A stretch of 64,000 nucleotides of DNA, taken from positions 59,054-123,053 of the forward strand of contig NZ_MBKP01000019.1 in the NCBI RefSeq assembly GCF_002243045.1, in the 5' to 3' direction. The translations under genes were made by a program, and so were the position numbers. The notes beneath the pieces are model-generated. The model saw only the letters and a program-made list of their open reading frames with translations. It was not told the DNA's origin and made no database searches. Shown one piece after another: positions 1 through 9,119 of this stretch (within the stretch, counting starts at the first letter, position 1; the number at the start of each line of letters is the position of its first letter). This stretch comes from Methanolobus psychrotolerans (GTDB lineage: Archaea > Halobacteriota > Methanosarcinia > Methanosarcinales > Methanosarcinaceae).

Positions 1-289
1 AACCTGCATTTACAAATATATGAGGAATTCCTGTCAGTGAAAGAGCCGCACGCGTAATAAGGGCAGGTGTAGGCGTATCATACGGAGGCGTCATTGGCAG
101 GATAGGAATATCAATGATAGTGCCCGTTTCAAGGACTTCAGCATCGCCCGCCGGCGTGTAGTCGGTTAGTTTTGCAGTCTTGCCTGCCGCAGACAGACCT
201 TCTATATAGGCCGTCTCTGTGTTTCCAAGAACGCATACGAACAATGGTTTTTCAGGTAACCGGACTTTTTCAGGTGCTATTGTATCCAT
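1..289 (-). CDS. cobT: Archaeal CobT-type nicotinate-nucleotide phosphoribosyltransferase (N-terminal part)
   Basis: Only the first 96 codons are present; the gene runs off the left edge. The protein begins with an ATG at 289 ([17 protein letters not shown]) and continues through [15 protein letters not shown] and a stretch containing [14 protein letters not shown]. These are hallmarks of the archaeal CobT-like family (TIGR00303 type), which makes the alpha-ribazole-type nucleotide used in the lower ligand of cobamides. Methanogens need corrinoids for methyl transfer, and uroporphyrinogen methylation and synthase genes lie 10 kb away. The assignment rests on recalled family sequence; the catalytic part is outside the window. 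The gap to proS is 54 bases on the same strand, so co-transcription is possible. Confidence 0.72.
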   Translation of the reverse strand, partial: MDTIAPEKVRLPEKPLFVCVLGNTETAYIEGLSAAGKTAKLTDYTPAGDAEVLETGTIIDIPILPMTPPYDTPTPALITRAALSLTGIPHIFVNAG

Positions 290-343
290 ACCAATCGCCT
301 AGATGTATTTTAGAAGGTGTATATGACTTTTTCCAGAGAAACT

Positions 344-1780
344 TCAGTAAGTCCTGGCAACATATACCTGCGTGTTTGCATCCAAGCCGCATACAGGACA
401 TTTGCCGGAACATCCTTCTGCCTGATCAGTGGGTATGCCAAGTATACCCGCGCCGATCTCATCCTCAAGCTTCAGGCCGCATTCCTTATTACCGCACCAG
501 AAGATCTTTGCGATCCCCTGATTGAGTTTCTCTTTCATTACATCAAATTCCTCACATTCAAAGATGCGTTCCTGGACGCGTGCCTTTGCCTTATCATATA
601 GATCCTCATGGATCTTATAGAGCAAAGAAAGGACTTCATCTTTAATAGTATCCAGAGACACCTGCTGTTTCTCACCCGTGTCACGACGGGCAAGCATAGC
701 GGCATTATTTTTAAGATCCCTCGGACCAAGTTCCAGTCTTACAGGAACGCCGCGCATTTCCCATTTATAGTATTTGGCACCCGGACGGATGTCGCTTGCA
801 TCCATCTTTACACGCAGCCCTGCTTCTTCAAGAGTGACCTTTAAATTTTCGCAAGCTTCAAGAACATCCTGAGATTCCTTGAATATAATAGGAATTATCA
901 CGACTTGCACAGGAGCAATTGCCGGAGGAAGAACCAGACCTTTATCATCACCATGTATGGATATCATGGCAGCAATGGAACGTTCGGATATGCCATAACA
1001 TGTCTGGTAAGCATAAACCTGCTCCCCATCCGTATTTTCATAAGTTATATCGAATGTTTTTGCAAAATTATCGCCAAGGTGATGAGCCGTACCTACCTGT
1101 AAAGTCTTGCCATCGGGCATCAAGGCATCAGTGGCTATTGTATAATCAGCACCTGGGAACTTGTCCCAGTCCGGCCTCCTGGATGCAAGAACAGGAACAG
1201 CAAGCTGACGGTAGAACTCAGTATAGATCCTTATAGCCTCATCAACCTGTGATGCCGCATCTTCCCATGTAGCATGGACCGTATGAGCTTCCTTAAAGGA
1301 AGTTATCTCACGCAACCTGATCAACGGACGCGTGTGTTTAGTTTCATATCTGAATGTGTTGACTATCTGGTAGAGTTTTAGAGGCATATCTGCATGAGAC
1401 CTGATCCACAACTTGTACATCGGATAGATAGCAGTCTCGCTTGTAGGCCTCAGTGCCAGTTTAACATCCAGCGGAGTAGTACCGCCATGGGTTACCCAGT
1501 AGACTTCGTCCTCAAAGCCTTTGATATGTTCGGCTTCTTTCATGAACTCATTTTCAGGAATAAGAAGTGGAAACAGTGTTTCCTGATGATCCTTGTCAAG
1601 CAGCTTGCGAATAATATTGTAAACATTCCTTCTGATGCTAAAACCAAAAGGAAACCATACATATAATCCTTTGACAGGATAACGTACATCCATGATCTCA
1701 CCTTTCATAAGAAGATCATTATACCATTCACTGAAATTATCTTTAGAAGGAAGTGCAGCCTCTTTTTCTTGCTCTGCCAT
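344..1780 (-). CDS. proS: Prolyl-tRNA synthetase, archaeal/eukaryotic type
   Basis: Class II aminoacyl-tRNA synthetase that charges tRNA-Pro in the cytoplasm. The 478-aa length suits the archaeal form, which lacks the bacterial editing insertion. The class II motif 2 region with [10 protein letters not shown] is near residue 115, followed by [16 protein letters not shown] and the anticodon-binding domain. The C-terminal extension carries the archaeal zinc cysteines (CGNKEC, then CSGKCPVC) and ends in the usual tyrosine (VARTY). The start is ATG 1780 with AGGTGA seven bases upstream. Nothing is missing. Other synthetase genes (valS, hisS, serS2, gltX) are also in the window, but none adjoins this one. 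Confidence 0.97.
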   Translation of the reverse strand: MAEQEKEAALPSKDNFSEWYNDLLMKGEIMDVRYPVKGLYVWFPFGFSIRRNVYNIIRKLLDKDHQETLFPLLIPENEFMKEAEHIKGFEDEVYWVTHGGTTPLDVKLALRPTSETAIYPMYKLWIRSHADMPLKLYQIVNTFRYETKHTRPLIRLREITSFKEAHTVHATWEDAASQVDEAIRIYTEFYRQLAVPVLASRRPDWDKFPGADYTIATDALMPDGKTLQVGTAHHLGDNFAKTFDITYENTDGEQVYAYQTCYGISERSIAAMISIHGDDKGLVLPPAIAPVQVVIIPIIFKESQDVLEACENLKVTLEEAGLRVKMDASDIRPGAKYYKWEMRGVPVRLELGPRDLKNNAAMLARRDTGEKQQVSLDTIKDEVLSLLYKIHEDLYDKAKARVQERIFECEEFDVMKEKLNQGIAKIFWCGNKECGLKLEDEIGAGILGIPTDQAEGCSGKCPVCGLDANTQVYVARTY

Positions 1781-1919
1781 TTATTCACCTGTTTATACTT
1801 GATTTTGGCTACATTAATAAGTACATTGCTTATAGCCATTTCCTTTCATAGCCCAAACAGTAGGCCAAAGTCGACAGAGTAAAACAAATAAAGAATAAAA
1901 ATGTAAAATGGATATGCAT

Positions 1920-2648
1920 TTAAGGCCGATTAATGTCCTTTTTAAAACAAAGGAACCAGTCAATACATCTCAGGCCCTCATCTGACGTATCAGTTCTTTC
2001 CTTGGCTCCGATCCACGTAACAGGACATGGCAAAATTACATCATCTCCCGGAAGCCACCCCTCAGGAGTTGATACTTGTTCACTATCAGACTTTTGTATC
2101 GCAACTAATAGACGCTTTACCTCATCCATGCTTCTGCCATTGGAAAAAGGATAGTAGAGAATAGCCCTTATTTTACCCATTGGATCAATTATGAAAACAG
2201 CCCGGATAGTTTCTGTTGTAAATTCCTGTATTTGTACAACTCCTCCGGACTTTTCAAACCTCTCAAGGATAGATTCGGGCGTATAATGGGCATTCGGATG
2301 GATCATGCCGTACTTACGTGCAACCCCCATACTCAGGTCCTCTATGACCGGGAACATCACATCTATATTCTTAAAGCCCTTGTAATCGATCCTATCCCGG
2401 ATAGTTTCCAGCCATGCGATGTGGGAGTAGATACTGTCAACAGAAAGACCTATTAGTTCAGTATTGAGCTGTTTCAACTCTTCCTGCATAGTAGCACATT
2501 TTATGAATTCCGTAGTGCAGACCGGAGTAAAGTCAGAAGGATGGCTGAAAAAGATAACCCATTTTCCTTTGTAATCTTCCGGGAAATTTACCAGTCCCAG
2601 AGTAGTCCTGGCTTTAAAAGAAGGCGCATCATCGCCGATCAATGGCAA
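1920..2648 (-). CDS. Peroxiredoxin (AhpC/TSA family, Prx6-like archaeal type)
   Basis: Thiol peroxidase that reduces H2O2 and organic or peroxynitrite peroxides in the cytoplasm. The peroxidatic cysteine is C44 in HPSDFTPVCTTE. The 242-aa length and long C-terminal half (PVTWIGAKERTDTSDEGLRC, then DWFLCFKK) match the archaeal Prx6-like group. Two cysteines near the C-terminus could act as resolving residues. The start is a TTG at 2648 behind AAAGGGGC; no ATG lies near the expected N-terminus. It stands alone on the minus strand with an AT-rich upstream region, but a second oxidative-stress cluster lies at 7.6-8.9 kb. Anaerobic methanogens commonly carry such enzymes. Confidence 0.93.
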   Translation of the reverse strand: MPLIGDDAPSFKARTTLGLVNFPEDYKGKWVIFFSHPSDFTPVCTTEFIKCATMQEELKQLNTELIGLSVDSIYSHIAWLETIRDRIDYKGFKNIDVMFPVIEDLSMGVARKYGMIHPNAHYTPESILERFEKSGGVVQIQEFTTETIRAVFIIDPMGKIRAILYYPFSNGRSMDEVKRLLVAIQKSDSEQVSTPEGWLPGDDVILPCPVTWIGAKERTDTSDEGLRCIDWFLCFKKDINRP

Positions 2649-2774
2649 GCTTGCCCCTTTACATGATTCGTCGTCCAGATAACTTCCCCCATGTATAATT
2701 TAGTTAGGATAGTATCTATTCAGCAAATAAATACTTAAGGGTTCTCAGATAAAATAGAAAAGAGAATACAAAAA

Positions 2775-3413
2775 TTATTCCTTTAGTATGTGTTCGGAGT
2801 CACATGCATCAAGCTCCACCTCCGAAGAGTTCACATCAAAGACGATCATTCCTGTCTTTAGATGTTCAGCTTCATCAGGAGCAAGCACATATGATTTTGC
2901 CTTTTCAGAAATAATAGCACTGTTACCAAAAGGATCCTCTATTATAACGGTAAGAACCTTTTTACCATCAATAGCCTCTTCCAGAGCTTTCTGGACCTCA
3001 AGCCCACGGGAATGCTTTTCCTCATCCCCTTCTGACCATTTAGTAGCAGTGACAACTACGCTGTATATCCTGTCAAGTACACCTTCAATATTGGTAATAT
3101 AAGAATCAGAGATAGAACCAGGCTCAACGTCAATTCCAAGTTCGGGTATCCTGATAGTACCTGAGGTGGAGCGCACAACCCTACTATTGAGATCTTCAAG
3201 ACATTCTACTTTCAGCTCGTACCGCATTGGCTCTTTCTGCGCGAGAATAATAGTGTCAGTAAACCGGAAACTGCATTTGCACATTGCAGTTATGTACATT
3301 ACTTCGCCAAAAAAAGGAATCTCATCACCCTGCCAGTTGATTATCAAATCATCGTGGCAAAGAGGACAGGAAGTCCTTGTTTGAAAACTCTGACAGGAAT
3401 CCCGATCTATCAA
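2775..3413 (-). CDS. ZPR1-type zinc finger protein
   Basis: 212-aa archaeal member of the ZPR1 zinc-finger family. An N-terminal CPLC pair (near residues 16-19) and a CKC pair about 30 residues later form the zinc site. They are followed by the conserved SSGTIRIPELGIDVEPG-like segment (here RSTSGTIRIPELGIDVEPG) and an SxIxNIEGVLDR block. Eukaryotic ZPR1 binds elongation factor 1A; the role of the archaeal protein is not established, though a link to translation factors is plausible. The start is a TTG at 3413 that overlaps the sepF stop codon by four bases (TTGA), so the two genes are almost certainly translationally coupled. Confidence 0.85.
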   Translation of the reverse strand: MIDRDSCQSFQTRTSCPLCHDDLIINWQGDEIPFFGEVMYITAMCKCSFRFTDTIILAQKEPMRYELKVECLEDLNSRVVRSTSGTIRIPELGIDVEPGSISDSYITNIEGVLDRIYSVVVTATKWSEGDEEKHSRGLEVQKALEEAIDGKKVLTVIIEDPFGNSAIISEKAKSYVLAPDEAEHLKTGMIVFDVNSSEVELDACDSEHILKE

Positions 3414-3790
3414 TATCTTCCACCAATGATCTTTGATCTGTCTATCTTAATACCTGTAGGTGTTACAAGAACTTGATCGTCCTTGATGCCGGCAATATCG
3501 CCATGAACATCCAGTACTACTTCCTTGAGGTCTTTTAAAGCACGATCAAGCAACAATTTGTCCACTTTGATGTGGGATATATCGATCATTACGATATTAC
3601 CATCATATATCTCTTTTTTGAGTGAGGTAAGCTCATTAAGGTTTGTTAGTTCTGCAACCCTGATGTAGGTCTGTGCAGGCTCATCATCCATTACCTCTTC
3701 GTACTTGGTAAGGTCAAGTTCCGTATATTCATCCTCAGTGGTTGAGCTTTTACTGCTTCCACCGAATAATTTGTTCATGATATTTGCCAT
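3410..3790 (-). CDS. sepF: SepF-like cell division protein
   Basis: 126-aa archaeal SepF homologue (formerly DUF552). SepF binds the membrane and anchors FtsZ filaments at the division site. The N-terminus (MANIMNKLFGG) is amphipathic as expected for membrane attachment. It is followed by a short acidic linker and the beta-rich core with IVMIDISHIKVDKLLLDRAL and VLDVHGDIAGI, ending in GGRY. The start is ATG 3790 with GAGGGTGA upstream. The gene is coupled by a four-base overlap to the ZPR1 gene downstream; a FtsZ gene is not in the window. Confidence 0.92.
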   Translation of the reverse strand: MANIMNKLFGGSSKSSTTEDEYTELDLTKYEEVMDDEPAQTYIRVAELTNLNELTSLKKEIYDGNIVMIDISHIKVDKLLLDRALKDLKEVVLDVHGDIAGIKDDQVLVTPTGIKIDRSKIIGGRY

Positions 3791-3924
3791 AATTCACCCT
3801 CATGTATTCAAAAACATTGTTATATTGATATCGCTACTACTTAAAATGTTACTGGAATGTTAGTATTAGGTGTCATGTGTTGCTGACATTTATATACAAA
3901 CTCATTCTATTTTAATGATTTCTT

Positions 3925-4407
3925 TCATATGTCAAGATTCCAGAGCTTGTCCCCTACGTAATGAACAGATTTTACTGCTTTACCCTTATTTCCTGCCATA
4001 TCTGTCCCCGGCATCATAGCCGTCCCAATGGCAAGGGGTTTTTTGTGAGCCTCTTCGATAATTATAACAGGATCATTCTCCTTGATATCGGGATCTGCGC
4101 TGACAATTCCCGGAGACATGACATCAGCACCGTTGATAACAAAGCGCACTGCTCCGGAGTCAATTACTACTACATTCTTCCTGAGCCCCAGCTTCAATGC
4201 TCCCCTTACAGTCGGGAAATAGGTACCGTTTACCTGAAACAGAAGCGGTTCACCATCTACTAATATAAGGGAAAGTTCATCTACGTTTGCTGTTTCAAAC
4301 TTGCTGTTTTCAAGCTGTTTTACCTCTTCGCCAAAAATGGAATTGATATCGCTTAAAAGTTGATTCTTTGCAGATTTCCTTAACTGGACCCTGGATTTTA
4401 TTTTCAA
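3925..4407 (-). CDS. PUA-domain RNA-binding protein (MCT-1-like, archaeal)
   Basis: 160-aa protein with a C-terminal PUA domain: RFVINGADVMSPGIV, then a hydrophobic strand and EEAHKKPLAIGTAMMPG, near residues 85-150. The N-terminal pre-PUA part (KIKSRVQLRKSAKNQLL) resembles archaeal homologues of the MCT-1/ligatin group, thought to bind tRNA or ribosomes. No catalytic domain is fused. The start is a TTG at 4407 behind AGGTGG; no ATG is available nearby. It is followed by valS on the same strand, so it may belong to a translation-related unit. The exact cellular role is unknown. Confidence 0.82.
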   Translation of the reverse strand: MKIKSRVQLRKSAKNQLLSDINSIFGEEVKQLENSKFETANVDELSLILVDGEPLLFQVNGTYFPTVRGALKLGLRKNVVVIDSGAVRFVINGADVMSPGIVSADPDIKENDPVIIIEEAHKKPLAIGTAMMPGTDMAGNKGKAVKSVHYVGDKLWNLDI

Positions 4408-4508
4408 CTAACCACCTGTCAGGCAATAAATATTAATTTGGATAAAATAAGGGATGGATGCTCTTAAAGTTTATGAGGGCAGGACCCACACAAAGCATCC
4501 ATAGAAGT

Positions 4509-7100
4509 TCACCTTACAATAACAATGGGAACCCCGCTGATATCCAGAACATCAACTGACCTTCCTGCCGAAACCACTTCCTTCTCGACCTCAACACATT
4601 CAGGGTCAAGCTCAAGCATATCCCCGTTAACCATTACAGTGATCTTTCCTTTTGCAATTTCATCAGCAATCTTTTTGGGATTCTCTTCAATCAGTGCATT
4701 GATTATGTCCTTTGCCTGTCCCCTGAATTTCGGACCGATGATGCCCATGTTGGGCTTGACATTTACCGGAACATGCTCAAAATCAGGTTCACCTGCAATG
4801 ACCTCCACAGGAGAGTTTGTAGCACCAAGTACATCGGTGATGTCTGCAAGGCTGCCATATATCTCTATTTTTGCAAGAGGGGCATTGAGTGCCATACCAT
4901 GCTCAGACTTGTATCTTCGAACGCTGCTTGCAATATCCTTTATGAACTCACCAGACTTCTCGACATCCACATCGACCATAGACTCACATGCTTTTGGCCA
5001 GGACTGGATATGTACGCTGCCACAACCTATGTGGGAGAACATTTCCTCTGCAAAGAACGGAGCAAATGGCGCAAGCAGACGGGAAAGAGCATCAATGGTT
5101 ACATACAGAGTATATTTTGCAGCCATCTTTCCGGAATCATCGTCGCTATATAGACGTGATTTTACTAGTTCGATGTAATTGTCAGCAAGGATATCCCATG
5201 TGAAACCCCTGACAGCCTTGAATGCCTCATCAAACTGATACATTTCCATAGATTCCGTAACTGATCCGATAAGCCGGTAAAGATTACTGAGAAGCCACTT
5301 GTCTACGATCTTCAGTTCTGAGATATCCACTTCGCAGTGCTCGTAATCTTCAAGATGAGACATGGCAAACCTGTAGATACTCCACATCTTTGCAAAGAAC
5401 CTTGATGCAGAAACCACATCTTTCCAGCGGAACATGACATCAGATCCTGGTGAGCCACCGATAGCGGCCCATTGCCTGAAAGAATCCGCACTGTAGTCCT
5501 TAATCACTTCTTCGGGAGCTATGACGTTACCAAGTGATTTGCTCATCTTATGACCATCTTCACCAAGCACCATACCGTTGATCAGGATAGAATCCCATGG
5601 TCTTTTGCCTGCAATAGCCATAGAGCGTAATATAGAGTAGAATGCCCATGTTCTGATAATATCATGGCCCTGTGGACGAAGTTGTGCAGGAAGTCTCATC
5701 TCATGATCAGTAAGCCAGCCTGTGACATGAAGCACTGTGATGGACGAATCCATCCAGGTGTCCAGGACGTCCTCTTCAGGCTCGAACTCTGTGCTGCCAC
5801 ATTTGCATGCTTCAGGTGGTTGCTGTTGTGTCGGGTCAATAGGCATCCATTCTTCCTTTGCGACCATTACCTCGCCACAGTGTTTACAGTACCATACAGG
5901 AATTGGTGTTGCAAAGAGTCTCTGGCGGGAAATACACCAGTCCCATTCCATCGTGTTCGTCCAGTTGTCAAGCCTGACCTTCATGTACTCGGGCAGCCAT
6001 TTAATCTCATTTGCTGCCTTTGAAACCTCATCTGTGTCGATCTTGATAAACCACTGGCGCTCGGAAAGGATCTCAATAGGAGTGTCACATCTCCAGCACA
6101 TACCGACATTCTGTTCAAGAGGTTTCTGTTCAAACAGATAACCTTCTGCTTCAAGATCCTCGATAATGGCTTTCTTACATTCAGGAATGCTCATTCCGTG
6201 GTACTTGCCGGCAATCTCGGTCATATGACCGTTCTTGTCAATTGCCTTACGCAGCGGGAGACTGTGCTCCATCCACCACCTGACATCCTGCTTGTCACCG
6301 AAGGTACATATCATGACCACGCCGGTACCGAATGCAGGATCTACATCCTTGTCACCTATGACCTTTACCTCGTGACCGAAAAGTGGAACCATGACCATTG
6401 AACCGAGATACTCCTTATAACGCTCATCCTCGGGGTTGATAGCAACCGCAACACAGGCTGCAAGTAATTCCGGTCTGCTTGTTGCGATCTCAAGCTTATC
6501 AAAATGCAGGTAATTGAGTTTGGTTTCCCTGGAATCATATTCAACTTCTGCAAAAGCAATTGCAGTCTCACATCTTGGACACCAGTTGACCGGATGCTCA
6601 GATTGGTAGAGACGCCCCATATCATACATCTTCCTGAAAGACCTCTGGGTCTTTGAATAGTATTCAGGCTCCATTGTCACGAATTCATTGCTCCAGTCAG
6701 TAGAGAAACCGAGGTTCAGCATTGTATTCCTCATTTTCTCAATGTTGCCAACAGTAAGCTCACGACACATGTTCCTGAACTCTTCCCTTGGAACCTCGTT
6801 CTTTGTGATACCGTGGATCTCTTCTACCTTTACTTCAGTAGGAAGGCCATGGCAATCCCAGCCCTGGGGGAACATCACATTATACCCGCACATACGCTTG
6901 TATCTTGCAACAAAATCAATGTAGCACCAGTTAAGGGAATTGCCTATATGGAAATTTCCCGTAGGATATGGTGGTGGCGTATCTATTATGAACTGGGGTC
7001 TGTTTTTGTCTTTCCAGTCAAAATGATACATGGACATATTCCATGAATCACGCCATTTAGGTTCTATAATGTGTGGGTCATATTCTTTTGGGACGGTCAT
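4509..7100 (-). CDS. valS: Valyl-tRNA synthetase
   Basis: Class I synthetase charging tRNA-Val, with a CP1 editing domain. The HIGH signature reads HIGN at residues 51-54 in [12 protein letters not shown]. Downstream are [15 protein letters not shown], the zinc-type [17 protein letters not shown], the ValRS-specific [18 protein letters not shown] block, and the KMSKS motif as [10 protein letters not shown] in the second half. IleRS is the nearest relative, but the AIAFAEVEY and [11 protein letters not shown] blocks favour ValRS. The 863-aa length is typical for archaea without the C-terminal coiled-coil arm. The start is ATG 7100 behind GGAGTG. Confidence 0.95.
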   Translation of the reverse strand: MTVPKEYDPHIIEPKWRDSWNMSMYHFDWKDKNRPQFIIDTPPPYPTGNFHIGNSLNWCYIDFVARYKRMCGYNVMFPQGWDCHGLPTEVKVEEIHGITKNEVPREEFRNMCRELTVGNIEKMRNTMLNLGFSTDWSNEFVTMEPEYYSKTQRSFRKMYDMGRLYQSEHPVNWCPRCETAIAFAEVEYDSRETKLNYLHFDKLEIATSRPELLAACVAVAINPEDERYKEYLGSMVMVPLFGHEVKVIGDKDVDPAFGTGVVMICTFGDKQDVRWWMEHSLPLRKAIDKNGHMTEIAGKYHGMSIPECKKAIIEDLEAEGYLFEQKPLEQNVGMCWRCDTPIEILSERQWFIKIDTDEVSKAANEIKWLPEYMKVRLDNWTNTMEWDWCISRQRLFATPIPVWYCKHCGEVMVAKEEWMPIDPTQQQPPEACKCGSTEFEPEEDVLDTWMDSSITVLHVTGWLTDHEMRLPAQLRPQGHDIIRTWAFYSILRSMAIAGKRPWDSILINGMVLGEDGHKMSKSLGNVIAPEEVIKDYSADSFRQWAAIGGSPGSDVMFRWKDVVSASRFFAKMWSIYRFAMSHLEDYEHCEVDISELKIVDKWLLSNLYRLIGSVTESMEMYQFDEAFKAVRGFTWDILADNYIELVKSRLYSDDDSGKMAAKYTLYVTIDALSRLLAPFAPFFAEEMFSHIGCGSVHIQSWPKACESMVDVDVEKSGEFIKDIASSVRRYKSEHGMALNAPLAKIEIYGSLADITDVLGATNSPVEVIAGEPDFEHVPVNVKPNMGIIGPKFRGQAKDIINALIEENPKKIADEIAKGKITVMVNGDMLELDPECVEVEKEVVSAGRSVDVLDISGVPIVIVR

Positions 7101-7199
7101 TGTGACACTCCGATAAACGTAATCTTGTAATTGAATGTAGTGATTGTGTTTTTATCCTAAGTGGTGTATCATTATTTAAATTATCTGGTTAGAGCAGGG

Positions 7200-7483
7200 A
7201 TGATGAAATATGCAGACAATTCAAAAAAAATGGAACAGAACGGAAACTGAACATATTTTCAAAGGGAGGCTGCCCCTGCACAAAAGAGAATCTTGTAGAA
7301 AAACCCGACTGGACAAAAGGCAATTGGTGTACGATCGAAAGCAAATATTTCCTTGACGAATGGGTGATGATACCGTCCGGAACATATGCCATATTCTTTG
7401 ACCAGCTATGTGCAATGGGACAAGCCACTTCATGTGAGGATAATTTACTATATCAACCTTACTATTTTGTTCCAGTCAAATAA
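7200..7483 (+). pseudogene. Small cysteine-containing ORF broken at an eight-A run
   Basis: The codons starting at ATG 7200/7203 (MKYADNSKK) run into a stop at about 7248. The -1 frame, entered at the run of eight A residues near 7223-7230, stays open to TAA 7481-7483. It reads like a genuine protein: KGGCPCTKENLVEKPDW, then GNWCTIESKYFLDEWVMIP, a hydrophobic AIFFDQLC segment and YYFVPVK. One extra A in the run would give a continuous 93-95 codon gene with its start near GCAGGG. I do not recognise the family; four or five cysteines suggest metal or disulfide use. It may be a real frameshift, a slippage site or a sequencing error. It lies between valS and the DsrE-like gene. Confidence 0.45.
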
Positions 7484-7536
7484 ATACAGTCACAGTACTT
7501 CTATATTTTGAATAAAAGTATGGGAAACCGAAAACA

Positions 7537-7548
7537 CTTTATACAAAT
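7537..7548 (+). promoter_or_regulatory. TATA box of the DsrE-ferritin-SOR cluster
   Basis: CTTTATACAAAT lies in an A-rich context, about 60 bases before the ATG of the DsrE-like gene, with an AAAGGGG-type ribosome site between them. Spacing predicts a leader of about 35 bases. Confidence 0.45.
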
Positions 7549-7602
7549 CTAAATCATATTAACCCGGGGAAGGAAAAGCGATTTGTCAGATAAAGGGGTC
7601 CT

Positions 7603-7950
7603 ATGAGAAAAATAGCTGTTTTTGCTTTTAACGGAGAGGAAATGTGTTTCACCCATGCTTTGATGAATACACTTGATATGAAAAAGAAAGGTTATGATGT
7701 TAAATTGATAATCGAAGGTTCTGCAACCAAGCTTATTAAAGAGGCAGAAGGTGAAAACAGACCATTTACAAACCTTTATACAAAAGCGAAGGATGCGGGA
7801 TTGATAGACTGCGTATGCAGAGCATGTGCATCTAAAATGGAAAGCCTTGAAAGCGCAAAGAACCAGGACCTCCAATTGTGTGATGAAATGTTTGGACATC
7901 CAAGCATGTCACGATATATGGATTCAGGCTATGAGGTAATTGTATTCTGA
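7603..7950 (+). CDS. DsrE/DsrF-like cytoplasmic protein
   Basis: 115-aa protein with the DsrE-like fold pattern. It has an N-terminal strand MRKIAVFAFNGEEMCFTHALMN, a second strand DVKLIIEGSAT, a cysteine-bearing AGLIDCVCRACASKM loop near residues 63-75, and a C-terminal GYEVIVF strand. DsrE relatives handle sulfur or persulfide transfer, and the C-x-C-x2-C cluster would suit that, but no substrate can be inferred. It starts 29 bases before the ferritin-gene start region, behind AAGGGGTCCT. It probably forms an operon with the ferritin and superoxide reductase genes, which suggests a redox or metal-stress role. Confidence 0.72.
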   Translation: MRKIAVFAFNGEEMCFTHALMNTLDMKKKGYDVKLIIEGSATKLIKEAEGENRPFTNLYTKAKDAGLIDCVCRACASKMESLESAKNQDLQLCDEMFGHPSMSRYMDSGYEVIVF

Positions 7951-7979
7951 TTATATAAAGTAAAGAATGGAGAAAATAA

Positions 7980-8498
7980 ATGTTAAGCGAAAAGATGACA
8001 GGAGCCCTTAACGATCAGATCAATAAGGAAATGTACTCTGCATATCTTTATATGGACATGTCAGCACACTGCACTTATGCCGGTCTTAATGGTTTCGCCA
8101 ACTGGTTCATGGTCCAGTATCAGGAAGAAATGACCCATGCCATGAAGATATATGATTACATAAACGATCAGGGTGAAAAGATTGTCCTTAATGCAATCGA
8201 GAAACCACCCGGCAACTTTGGAACTCCATTAGAGATGTTTGAGGCAACACTGAAACACGAACAGTTCATCACAAAGTCAATACATGACATTGTAGACCTT
8301 GCAAATGGAGAAAAGGACTATGCAACCCAGATATTCCTCCAGTGGTTCGTCACAGAACAGATAGAGGAAGAAGCAAATGACAATGAACTGATCGCAAAGC
8401 TCAAACTTGTAGGCAATGACGGAAATGGCCTTTTCATGATTGACAAAGAGCTTGAATCAAGGACATTCACTGCACCTGCAAAGAAGAATGATCAATAA
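7980..8498 (+). CDS. ftn: Ferritin (non-heme iron storage protein)
   Basis: 172-aa ferritin of the bacterial/archaeal FtnA type: a four-helix bundle that oxidises Fe(II) and stores it as a mineral in a 24-mer. Ferroxidase-centre residues are visible: the glutamate of NKEMYSAYLYMDMSAHC, then VQYQEEMTHAMKIYDYI carrying Glu and His, and QWFVTEQIEEEAND. It lacks the heme-binding Met context of bacterioferritin. The start is ATG 7980 with TGGAGA upstream. It lies between the DsrE-like gene and superoxide reductase, so iron sequestration is coupled to superoxide removal. Confidence 0.95.
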   Translation: MLSEKMTGALNDQINKEMYSAYLYMDMSAHCTYAGLNGFANWFMVQYQEEMTHAMKIYDYINDQGEKIVLNAIEKPPGNFGTPLEMFEATLKHEQFITKSIHDIVDLANGEKDYATQIFLQWFVTEQIEEEANDNELIAKLKLVGNDGNGLFMIDKELESRTFTAPAKKNDQ

Positions 8499-8530
8499 TC
8501 ACACGAAATAAACGATAAAAGGTGAAATAT

Positions 8531-8881
8531 ATGGAATTTGGGGAAATATTGAAAGGAAAAGAAGTCGAAGGAAAAGAGAAACATGTTCCTGAAATAGAAA
8601 TAATCAGGGGGCATGGCCAGTCAAAAGCTGACTTTGTACGGGTAGTTGTAGGAAAAGAAGTACCACACCCAAACACAGTCGAACACCACATAGAATGGGT
8701 TGAACTCTATGGTATAACAAAAGAAGGAAAAACAATTGACTTTGGAAAAATGACCTTCGAGCCAGTCCACACGGACCCTGTCGCTACATTCCATGTGAAC
8801 AATATTGATAACTTCAAGGCATTCTGCGCCCTTGAATACTGTAACATTCACGGAATCTGGCAAAACTGCATAGAAATCTGA
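8531..8881 (+). CDS. Superoxide reductase (neelaredoxin, class II desulfoferrodoxin type)
   Basis: 116-aa protein consisting only of the iron-containing SOR domain. The cysteine-rich desulforedoxin domain of class I is absent. It reduces superoxide to H2O2 without producing O2. Iron ligands and active-site residues are visible: EKHVPEI near residues 14-20, HPNTVEHHIEWVELY, and CALEYCNIHGIW at the end (the Cys-x2-Asn-x-His ligand pair). The ATG at 8531 is preferred to a GTG nine bases upstream, because AGGTGA is seven bases before it. H2O2 made here could be removed by the peroxiredoxin encoded at 1.9-2.6 kb. Confidence 0.93.
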   Translation: MEFGEILKGKEVEGKEKHVPEIEIIRGHGQSKADFVRVVVGKEVPHPNTVEHHIEWVELYGITKEGKTIDFGKMTFEPVHTDPVATFHVNNIDNFKAFCALEYCNIHGIWQNCIEI

Positions 8882-9001
8882 TTATACATATCAAAAATAC
8901 ATAATTTGTGACATCAGTAGCCACATCTTTTTTATACCTGTTCACTTCACCCTTACATAGAGGCACAATGAAAGCCTGCAAAAAGTAAAGAGGTGATGGT
9001 A

Positions 9002-9100
9002 ATGTTAGCAAAGCTTATAGCTAAATTTGCATTTCTTGCTCTTGTAGTATGGATCATGGCTTATTTATTGCTGAGTTATATGGCCCCGCATATGCGTTAA
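9002..9100 (+). CDS. 32-aa single-span membrane peptide
   Basis: A short ORF with a strong ribosome binding site (GAGGTGAT, ending five bases before the ATG). The peptide starts MLAKLIAKFAFLALVVW, continues through a hydrophobic stretch with YLLLSYMA, and ends in HMR. It has a positive N-terminus and one predicted membrane helix of about 22 residues. A TATA-like CTTTTTTATA at 8929-8938 precedes it. I do not know a family. Context is immediately downstream of the superoxide reductase gene and convergent with ahbC. It could be a small membrane regulator or toxin-like peptide; no partner is visible. Confidence 0.5.
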   Translation: MLAKLIAKFAFLALVVWIMAYLLLSYMAPHMR

Positions 9101-9119
9101 AAATTAAATGAAAAAGAGG

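Noticed and set aside
4525-5178. 217-aa plus-strand frame opposite valS
   Set aside because: Antisense to a clear valS; low-complexity serine and threonine-rich translation.
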